Shown one piece after another: positions 56,081 to 64,000 of a stretch of 64,000 nt of DNA. The notes below the pieces were generated by a model, which worked only from the letters and a program-made list of their open reading frames with translations, did no database searches and was not told the DNA's origin. The DNA is taken from assembly GCA_023014485.1 (NCBI GenBank), contig JAJOZX010000482.1, positions 1,088,501 to 1,152,500 of the forward strand, in the 5' to 3' direction. Every line of letters starts with the position of its first letter. Position 1 is the stretch's first letter. The position numbers were made by a program, and so were the translations under genes. This DNA comes from Bathynomus jamesi (Eukaryota > Arthropoda > Malacostraca > Isopoda > Cirolanidae).

Positions 56081-57430
56081 CGGGTTGCCCAGAAAAAAGT
56101 AAGCTGTTTGCTTTTAAGATTTTATTTTAGTTTTATAGAAAGAAATACAAAATAAATAATACATGTTAATAAATACTCCAGTTTATTGTCTATATTATGA
56201 CATCAAATACTCAAAATATCCACCACCTTGTTGGACACAAAGCTCCAAACGATGGCGTCAGTTATCAACTGCCCTGTTTATGAAATTTTGTGGTAGCGAA
56301 TTCCATTCTTCCACAATCTTTTCTTTTAATTGATCAATGTTAGCGAAATCAGTGTTCCTATACACTCTTTTCTTCAGTTCATCCCATATTGCATAATCAA
56401 GAGGAGACAAATCTGGGCTGTTGCCAGGCCAATCTTTAGGTTTTATTTAGTCAGGAACTTCTTCGTTTAAATATTCAATTGTAAGGTGAGCAGTATGACT
56501 TGTTGCACCATCTTGCTGAAATGTATATTGATTTGCCGAAATTTCGCGAATTTTGGGTAGATGTTTCTCTAATATACTGTTGCAATAATAAACAGCATTC
56601 ATTTTAACATCGCTTTCAACAAAAACAACATCACTTTTACCCAGTTTTGAGACACAGCAGATCATTAGTTTTTTAGAAAAGTTAAACCGTTGAATTAAGT
56701 CTTTCCGGTGTTACTTCTCTCTTGGTTCTTGCTGTAGAATACATTCGATTGTTTTGAGTGGTGATAGGTGATCGAATTGAAAATGATTTTTCATCACGAA
56801 ACCAGACTCTATTAACATTGGGAAATCTTTCAAGAAAAGCTGGACATGCTTCCAGTCTGTTCATCTTATTGACTTCACTCAAGATCTGCACTGGATAGTG
56901 TTTATAAACTGTCAATTGCAGATCTCCTTTGACAATTCGTTGTATAGAACTTCTTGAAATTCCGGTTTCTGCTGCAATTTCATTTGGTGTCATATGCGTT
57001 CCAGGCTTTTTTTCCTGACTTAGAACTATTTCCTCAACCATTGCAATATTTTCATTGGTGCGAACTTCTCTTTTTCTTCCGCTACCTTTGGTTCTAGCAA
57101 CACATCCAGTTCTATCAATTTTACAAATATTTTTTTCTAAACCAGAACGAGTCCATGGTTTATTTGGAAACATTGATATCATTTTTCTGGCACCATAGTG
57201 TTTCTCAATACGTAATTGTTTTATCAGTATGAGATCTTCTTGATTATATGAAGGTATTTTTGATGGGTGATTAAATATTTTTGAAAAATCTGCAACAAAG
57301 ATAAATATAGAAGTGCTACATATAAATTCAAATTATTTATTTAAATCGTTATAAAAGCAAGCAAATCTTGACAATAATAAATATAATAGTTAATAAAAGC
57401 AATAGCTTACTTTTTTATGGGCAACCCGGT
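56079..57430 (-). mobile_element. mariner-type DD37D element, nearly complete
   Basis: TIRs ACCGGGTTGCCCA followed by AAAAAAGTAAGCT on the left and its inverted match on the right, within (TA)n. About 1350 bp with one transposase on the minus strand. Confidence 0.9.
56195..57182 (-). pseudogene. DD37D mariner-type transposase
   Basis: The frame begins MISMFPNKPWTRSGLEKNIC and includes a helix-turn-helix (MTPNEIAAETGISRSSIQRI), the first acidic site NRVWFRDEKSF, and FQQDGATSHTAHLTIEYLN, then a stop at 56447-56449. The same frame goes on to KDWPGNSPDLSPLDYAIWDEL and ends LCVQQGGGYFEYLMS. Counting through the stop gives 37 residues between the second and third Asp. A frameshift near 56670 and the stop inactivate it. 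The conserved ends suggest moderate age. Confidence 0.88.
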
Positions 57431-57439
57431 ATATATTGC

Positions 57440-58495
57440 AGGAAGGAGGGGCCAAGGGCAAATGTCCGCAAAAGCACCCCTCCCATAGAAGAAGAAGAGA
57501 GCCAAAATCAAGGTCCGGGGTTTTCGAGATGCCTAGACACTTTGCGTTTGAAAGATAGGAGGTCATAGACAGGAGGAAAGATGGATTGAGGAACATTGTT
57601 CCAGAGTTGACCGGTTGAGTAGATGAAAGACTGAAAATACTGATTAACCCTTGCATTAGATAGTTGGACACAAAAGGAATGAGAAAATGTAGAAAGTCTG
57701 GTACTGCGTGCTCTCCTTAAAGGGGGAGGCATGCAGTTAGGGAGTTCAGAAGAGCAATGTCCGTTATGATAGCGATAATAAAGAGAGAGTGAGGCAACAT
57801 TGCGCGAAGAGAGAGAGATTGAAGACAATCAGTAAGATGCTGGGAATTGATGAGACGAAATGCCTTTGATTCAACCAGGTCAAGTACGGCTGTGTGGGTT
57901 GAACCACCCCACACATGAGAAGCAAACTCCATACAGGGGCGAACGAGACCCCTGTACAGAGACAGAAAATGAGTGGGAGTGAAGAAACTGCGGAGGCGGT
58001 ACAGCACATCTAACTTCTTAGAAGCTATTTTAGAAAGAGAGTATATGTGATCTTTTCAGAAAAGATCGCGAGAAAAGGAAATACCAATAATGTTAAGAGA
58101 ACAGGAAGGACTGAGTTGTGTGTTGTTGAAGGTAAGGGGATAGTCGTGTGGAAGATTGTGATGAGTAGACAGATGAAGGAACTGAGTTTTTGAGGCATTG
58201 AAAGTCACAAGGTTTTCTCTGCCTCAATCAGATATAGCAGAAAGATCAGAGGTCAGGTGCTCCATAGCCCTACTACGCGAATCATGGAGTGACCGTTAAG
58301 AGGAACGCTTTGGGAAGAGGGTGGAGAAGTGAAGAGTGAAATCATCGGCATAGGAGTGAATAGGACAGGAAGTGCGAATTAAAAGATCATAAATAAATAA
58401 AAGGAAAAGAGTGGGTAACAGGACAGAACCCTGAGGAACACCAGTGTTAATAGCTTTAGGAGTAGAACAGTGGCCATCTGCAACCGCAGCTATAT
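57440..58495 (-). pseudogene. CR1-like LINE reverse transcriptase, C-terminal part
   Basis: Minus strand: NTGVPQGSVLLPTLFLLFIY, HSYADDFTLHFS (catalytic YADD near 58350), FNASKTQFLHLST-type finger region, KKLDVLYRLRSFFTPTHFLS, VRPCMEFASHVWGGSTHTAV, RNVASLSLYYRYHNGHCSSE, and the C-terminus SFKRKVSRHLENPG. Frameshifts near 58290 and 57800 are present. It is 5' truncated at a (TA)n tract. Confidence 0.88.
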
Positions 58496-58509
58496 ATATA
58501 TATATATAT

Positions 58510-60810
58510 GATGAAAATAACCACGAAGGAAAAGGGAAACACAGAATGGTGCTCAAGCGCTTTCGTCTAATGACATCCTTATGAACACTGAATTAAATAA
58601 CAAGTTCGAGACGATATATAGGTCACAAAAAAAATAAAAAATAAAAAATAAAAATAAAATAGAAAAATAAAAAGTGTAGGAGGAGCATACAAATTTATAA
58701 GGAAAACTACCAGAGTTTTAGCACTTTGCCTCTCTTGTCTAAATCCGTTCTGAACGAAATCAAAACAACAGGATCAAACGAAAAAAGACCCTGGCTAATG
58801 TTAAAGTTATTTGTAAGTTGAATAATGGCAGACTCAAGAATATTTCTATTAACAATGTTGTCTTAGTGAAACAAAAGTGAAGCATTATTCCAATCAATAC
58901 AGTGGGATAACTCTGACAAATGGACGAAAAAGGCACTGGACGACTGTCCCGTTCTAACGGAATATTGATGCTGTTTTACATGTTTGTGTAAATCCTTTCC
59001 CGTCTGTCCAATGTAAAAGGAATCACATTGTTTACAACCAATTTTATAGATAATGCATGAATTATTTGTAGGGCTATTTTTTACTATGATATTTTTCACA
59101 GTATTGTCATATGAAAATACTACATTAATATTAAAAAGTTTAAGTACATTAGCGATGCCTAAAAAGTCTGAAAAATGGAAGTAGGGGGCCTACTAACATA
59201 TTCTTCGACAAAGTGCGAGGGTTATTATTCACGCGATAGAAAGTTCGTTTTGCCTTGTTAAGACAAGATTCCAAAAAAACAGGTGGGTAACACAAATCAC
59301 TTCCAATACTGTTGATTTTTTCTAATTCGGCATCCATGTATTCCGGACTGGCGATTCTAAGAGCGCGGAGAAACATTGAAGAAAATATAGCTTTCTTGAT
59401 GGGGGTGTTATGTCCGGAGTAAAAGTGTACGTAGTACAAATTGTTTTTTTTTTTCCGATAAATGCTAAATTTAAAACCTGGGCTTTCCCTATGTGCACAC
59501 ACCTCCAAAAACGGGATTGAGTTGTGTTCCACTTCTAAAGTAAACTTAATAGAGGGGGACTTGATTATTTAACTGAAGGAGGAACAGTGGCGAAACTACC
59601 GAGAGTGCAGGCGGTGCAATGCACCGGGGTCTACAGCCTTGGGGGCTTATCATAGATTTGTTTAATATATAAAAATTGTACTGATAAAGATGTGCTGAAC
59701 GTTCTTTCTCAAAGGTAAAGTTGATCAAAAATTATTTGAGAAGCACAATGTTGCAAGACAGATTAAGTGGCCTTTCGATAGTTTCAATTGAAAATAAAAT
59801 TGCAAGAGAATTAAATTTGGAGGAAATGGTGACCACTTTTCTGAAATGAAAACCAGAAAAGTTGACTTTAAATAAACGATGAGTAGATATATTGTGTCTA
59901 AAGTTCTGTAAATATTTATCAACACGCATTGTGACGTGTTTTTTTTTAGGAGGGGCCCATGTGAATATTTTGCACCAGGGCCCACAACAACCTAGTTTCG
60001 CCACTGAGGAGGAAGTCATCCAGGTCACGCTTCATGGGCCAGATACACAAAATATTGTCGACGTACCGCAACCATGGGATGCCAACCCCCAGGATTCTCG
60101 GAATGTAAGTAATTTCGAAAAACTCCATATAACTATTGAAGAGGAGGGGCGACAAGGGATTATCCATGGCCATCCCAAAAACCTGTTGATAATACTCACT
60201 ATTGAAAGTAAATTTACAGTCTTTGATGTAAATCTTAATGAGTTCTAAAACGATGTGTGCAGGTAGTGGCAGGTCATACTCATTTAATTATCGGGAGAAA
60301 GTCAAGCATATCGTCAATCGGCACTTTTGTAAACAATGAACAAACGTCAAAACTGATCAACCTATCGTTGGCTTCAGTGCGTATATCATTCAGTTTTTCA
60401 GTAAGATCCATGGAATTTTTTACATGTGAATCAGAGATAGTTCCGAGAATGGCGGACAAGACTTTGACAAGCCATTTGGAGAGTTTATAGGTAATAGAAC
60501 CCACAGAGCTAATAATAGGGCGCATAGGGTTGCCAGGTTTGTGGGTTTTAATAAGATCATAAAGGTAGGGAAGAGAAGGCGAAGTGGACGTGAAAAGCGG
60601 AATTAAGTCCTTATGATCTTTGAGAATGCGTTTCAAGCCACTATTGAATGATTTGATGACGTCATCCTGCGGGTTGTTCCTAAGCTTTCTCTATGTGGCG
60701 GGGTCCTGAAGAAGCTCGTTCATCTTTCTAATGTATTCCATTTTGTCCATAATAACTATGGTGTTAGCCTTCTCTGATTTAGTAATATGAAGCTCACCAT
60801 CTTTTTTTAA
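58510..60810 (-). mobile_element. Penelope-like element, minus-strand copy
   Basis: A 5'-truncated Penelope-like element. From about 60800 leftward: KKDGELHITKSEKANTIVIM, then MKRILKDHKDLIPLF, LPYLYDLIKTHKPGNPMRPI, SFDVCSLFTKVPIDDML. The catalytic box is altered to YVDNILCIW (60060-60090). RT tail: HNSIPFLEVCAHRESPGFK and LRALRIASPEYMDAELEK. The GIY-YIG endonuclease is at 58863-59099 (IIYKIGCKQCDSFYIGQTGK). The tail carries the CGAAAGCGCTTGAGCACC module. A hAT at 59585-60006 splits the RT. Confidence 0.9.
59585..60006. mobile_element. hAT MITE inside the Penelope RT
   Basis: 422 bp with TIRs CAGTGGCGAAACTA and its partial inverted match (TTTCGCCACTG). The exact 8-bp duplication aggaggaa flanks it (59577-59584 and 60007-60014). 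The plus-strand Penelope copy has the uninterrupted site near 61270-61285. GGGGC/GGGCCC blocks near the ends recall the hAT at 26420. Confidence 0.93.
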
Positions 60811-62345
60811 TTAAAACCCATAAACCTGACAACCCTATGCGCCCTATTATTAGCTCTAAACTACCTATAAACTCTCCAAATGGCTTGTCAAAGTCTTGTC
60901 CGCCATTCTCAGAACTATCTCTGATTCACATGTGAAAAATTCCATGGATCTTACTGAAAAACTGAATAATATACGCACTGAAACCAACGATAGATTGATA
61001 AGTTTTGACGTTTGTTCATTGTTTACAAAAGTGCCGATTGACAATATGCTTGACTTTCTCTTCCAAGAATTACATAAGTATGACCTGCCACAACCTGCAC
61101 ACATCGTTTTGGAACTCATTAAACTTTGCATCAAAGAGTGTAAATTTACTTTCAATAGCGAGTATTATCAACAGGTTTTGGGATTCCGAGAATCCTGGGG
61201 GTTGGCATCCCATGGTTGCGGTACGTCGACGATATTTTGTGTATCTGGCCCATGAAGCGTGACTTGGATGACTTCCTCCTTCAATTAAATAATCAAGTCC
61301 CCTCCATTAAGTTTACTTTAGAAGTGGAACAAAACAACAAAATCCCGTTTTGGGATGTGCGTGTACATAGGGAAATCCCAGGTTTTAAGTTTAGCATTTA
61401 TCGGAAAAAAACAAACAATTTGACCTACGTACACTTTTACTCCGGACATGACACCCCCACTAAGGCCATTTTTTTCTTCAATGTTTCTCCGCGCTCTTAG
61501 GATCGCCAGTCCGGAATACATGGATGCCGAATTAGAAAAAATCAACAGTATTGGAAGTGATTTGTGTTACCCACCTGCTTTTTTGGAATCTTGTCTTAAC
61601 AAGGCAAAACGAACTTTCTATCGTGTGAATAATATCCCTCGCACTTTGTCGAAGAATATTTTAGTACTTCCATTTTCCCCAGACTTTTTAGGCATTGCTA
61701 ATGTTCTTAAACTTTTGAATAACTAATGTAGTATTTTTATATGACAATATTGTGAGAAATATCAGTAAAAATAACCCTACCAATAATTCAGGCATTATTT
61801 ATAAAATTGGTTGTAAACAATGTGATTCCTTTTACATTGGACAGATGGGAAAGGATTTGCACACACGTGTACTGTAAAACAGCATCAATATTCCGTTAGA
61901 ACGGGACAGTCGTCCAGTGCCCTTTTCGTCCAATTGTCAGAGTTATCCCACTGTATTGATTGGAATAATGCTTCAATTTTGTTTCACTCAAGCAATATTG
62001 TTAACAGAAATATTCTTGAGTCTGCCATTATTCAACTTACAAATAACTTTAACATTAGCCAGAGTCTTTTTTCGCTTGATCCTGTTGTTTTGAATTCGTT
62101 CAGAACAGTTTAGACAAGAGAGACAAAGTGCTAAAACTCTGATAGTTTTTCCTTATAAATTTGTAAGCTCCTCCTACACTTTTTATTTTTCTATTTTATT
62201 TTTATTTTTTATTTTTTTTTGTGACCTATATATCATCTCGAACTTGTTATTTAATTCAGTGTTCATAAGGATGTCATTAGACGAAAGCGCTTGAGCACCA
62301 TTCTGGTTCCTTTTTCCTTCGTGGTTGTTTTCATCATAAATATTA
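60811..62345 (+). mobile_element. Penelope-like element, plus-strand copy, head-to-head with the other
   Basis: Starts abruptly in the RT (KTHKPGNP, 60816) and continues with DLTEKLNNIRTETNDRLISF, RYVDDILCIWPMKRDLDDF (intact YVDD at 61218-61230), NNKIPFWDVRVHREIPGFKF, and after shifts RALRIASPEYMDAELEK. The GIY-YIG part (about 61780-61880, KIGCKQCDSFYIGQMGK) is followed by a stop near 61875. The tail ends TTCGTGGTTGTTTTCATC. Adjacent inverted and 5'-truncated copies are a known arrangement for Penelope insertions. Confidence 0.9.
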
Positions 62346-62396
62346 TTGAAGTGTTACTTTCGTGAAATGATTTTCATATATACTGTATATACACAC

Positions 62397-62631
62397 AGTG
62401 CGTTCGAAAAGTCTCTCCGCAGTCAACCAACACTTTAAAAAAAGTGTTTGACAACGAGTGTAGACGAGTTGCTCTGTGCCTGCAAAATGGTGGAAAACAC
62501 TTTCAACACATGCTGTAAAATCAAAAGGTTATGTAATAAAATCACTAAATCATGGTTCAATGAAAACATTGTAGGTTTTCAATTTCCTATGCGTTTAACA
62601 TAGCACTGCGGAGAGACTTTTCGAACGCACT
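62397..62631. mobile_element. mariner-type MITE
   Basis: 235 bp, with perfect TIRs AGTGCGTTCGAAAAGTCTC extending to CTCCGCAG. Flanking TA duplication is not clean on the left. No coding capacity. Confidence 0.88.
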
Positions 62632-62636
62632 ATATA

Positions 62637-64000
62637 CTGGGTGATCCAGATAAATGGGACCCATAAAAAAAAGCCAAATATTCTTAATATTTAATTCCTT
62701 TCATAAAAACTATATATCATTCGAAAGAGTAGAGTTACAAGTTTATTATGAAATATTTATTTTTTAAAAATGACTCCTTTCAAATGTGCTCCATTAGTTG
62801 CCAAGCATTCCAGTGTTCTCGCTTGTAAGTTCTGCATCACTTTTGCAAGAGTGTGCGGAGGTATGGCCTGTATCTCATTTGTGATGGCGGCCTTCAATTC
62901 TTGCAAGGTCGTTGGGTTATTTCTGTAGACCCTACTCTTTAAATATCCCCAGAGATAATAATAATCTAAGGGAGAAAAATCCGGAGACCTTGCGGGCCAT
63001 TCAACGTCTCCAAATCTTGAGATTAACTCGCCTGGAAACGTTTGACGCAAAACTGCCATGCAGTTCCTCGTGGTATGGCAGGTAGCTCCGTCTTGTTGGA
63101 ACCAGTGGTTTTCTAGACAAAGATCTCTTAATTTAGGAATAAGGAAATCGGTCAACATTTTTTCGTAGCGATCACCATTTACAGTGACCGTGTTTGCGGT
63201 GGAATCCTCGAAAAAGTACGGCCCTATGATCTGAGATGCAGTAAGACCACACCAAACAGTTACACGCTGACTATGCAACGGGACTTCGGTAATATTCAAT
63301 GGATTTTCTGTTGCCCAGAAACGACAATTTTGTTTGTTTACAGTTCCATTCAAGTGAAAATGGGCTTCGTCTGACATAATCAAAGTTGCTAGAAAATTGG
63401 TAGTGTCATTTACTTTCTGTTGGATCCATTGACAGAATTGTCGTCTTCGTGCGAAATCTCCATCGTTTAGTTGTTGCACTGTTTGAATTTTATATGGAAA
63501 GAGCATTAAATTTTGCTTGAATATACGGTGTGTTGTTCCATATCCAACTCCTAACAGCTGAGAAGCACGTCTGATGCTTATGTTAGGATTATCCTGTACA
63601 ATTTCATGAGTTCTGTTAATGATCTCGTCTATCCTTGCTGTGCGCACTCTTCCAGTTGGTTTTCTTTTTCCAATGCTGCCAGTTAGGGAAAAATTTCTGA
63701 CACACCGACGGATTACTTTCTTAGAAGGTGATTTTGACATCTGAAAATTTGTCTTGAAAGATCTTTGAGCTGAAACTACACTTCTTCCATGCTCATAATA
63801 TTGCTCAGTTATGAAACGCAGCTGTTCCACAGTCCATGCAGTCATCTTGAAGGGTTAGTTTTAACTAACACTTTTATTTTGTTTTGTATCTTATCTTGTC
63901 TTGTATTGTCAAAACCTATACAATCCTGTACAAACTTGTAACTATCCTCTTTCGAATGATGCGTATGATTTTATAAAAGGACTTATACTTTAAGAGTTAC
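62637..64000 (-). mobile_element. DD41D mariner-type transposon, cut by the window edge
   Basis: The left end is TACTGGGTGATCCAG at a TA (62635-62636). The subterminal region 62690-62735 matches 63940-63980 in inverted order (CTCTTTCGAATGAT), so the right TIR should end about 40-60 bp beyond position 64000. One uninterrupted transposase fills the interior. Confidence 0.88.
62757..63845 (-). CDS. DD41D Tc1/mariner-superfamily transposase, intact frame
   Basis: A 362-residue frame with a real ATG (63845) and no stops. Residues 1-110 hold two helix-turn-helix regions (MTAWTVEQLRFITEQYYE, then NISIRRASQLLGVGYGTTHR). The catalytic acidic residues are in LIMSDEAHFHLNG, WFQQDGATCHTT and SPDFSPLDYYYLWG. 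I count 41 residues between the second and third Asp, which fits the DD41D family. The length is normal for the group. It is the only transposase in the window with no visible lesion, so the copy could be recent or still active. Confidence 0.92.
   Translation of the reverse strand: MTAWTVEQLRFITEQYYEHGRSVVSAQRSFKTNFQMSKSPSKKVIRRCVRNFSLTGSIGKRKPTGRVRTARIDEIINRTHEIVQDNPNISIRRASQLLGVGYGTTHRIFKQNLMLFPYKIQTVQQLNDGDFARRRQFCQWIQQKVNDTTNFLATLIMSDEAHFHLNGTVNKQNCRFWATENPLNITEVPLHSQRVTVWCGLTASQIIGPYFFEDSTANTVTVNGDRYEKMLTDFLIPKLRDLCLENHWFQQDGATCHTTRNCMAVLRQTFPGELISRFGDVEWPARSPDFSPLDYYYLWGYLKSRVYRNNPTTLQELKAAITNEIQAIPPHTLAKVMQNLQARTLECLATNGAHLKGVIFKK

Noticed and set aside
47669..64000. Further RPL12 exons on the plus strand
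   Set aside because: I looked for the conserved continuation (YLRC and GGEVGATS-like coding) and saw none; the rest of the gene, if present, is outside the window.

Overview
The window comes from an animal genome and shows no prokaryotic or organellar signature. It is AT-rich, full of (TA)n microsatellites, and made almost entirely of transposable elements (TEs): BEL/Pao and Gypsy LTR retrotransposons, several CR1/Jockey-group LINEs, Penelope-like elements, and many hAT and Tc1/mariner DNA transposons. A ZAD-like Cys-rich protein and the mixture of mariner, Tc1, BEL and Penelope elements fit an arthropod. This is an inference and I cannot name a species. The one host-gene signal is a putative first coding exon of ribosomal protein L12 at 47632-47668, with a consensus splice donor.

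Layout. 1-4415: decayed BEL/Pao pol, split by foreign DNA that contains a hAT MITE. 4500-10236: CR1-like LINE (copy 1) with an SGNH-esterase ORF1, split by a fold-back element that itself holds a hAT, and by a second hAT MITE. 10918-28862: a nested stack. A LINE is interrupted by a Gypsy element (LTRs 11271-11617 and 25789-26156, 5-bp target duplication caaag). The Gypsy gag carries a Tc1/mariner DD37E element (11829-13201), and the gag/pol boundary carries a hAT (13556-22963). That hAT holds further inverted repeats, another hAT, RTE, Penelope and CR1 fragments, a duplicated module and a mariner-like MITE. The outer LINE is also cut by a hAT at 26420-27690. 28925-30360: 5' part of another LINE on the minus strand, with a hAT MITE inside.

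31000-45310: the most unusual stretch. Two diverged but homologous long ORFs (605 and 651 codons, minus strand) share motifs resembling a DDE transposase core: FDG, GGDST, CxLHxxELPLR and HERR. Each is bracketed by inverted repeats, so they look like two lineages of a TIR DNA transposon that I cannot place in a named superfamily. Between them lie two overlapping partial copies of an unnamed arthropod-type gene, one split by LINE copy 2 (37476-40893). LINE copy 2 preserves the empty sites for two of the insertions in LINE copy 1.

45310-64000: a mariner with very long TIRs, the RPL12 exon, a mariner C-terminus, a zone of duplicated and palindromic repeat modules (48629-50220), two LINE fragments, a palindromic pair of tRNA-like sequences (54545-54813), three Tc1/mariner elements (two encoding DD37D-type cores), a head-to-head Penelope pair with hammerhead-like motifs in the tails, and an apparently intact DD41D mariner-type transposase (62757-63845) whose element runs off the right edge.

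The genes do not form a pathway. Most are independent mobile elements in different states of decay, and the order of insertion can be read from target duplications and restored reading frames.
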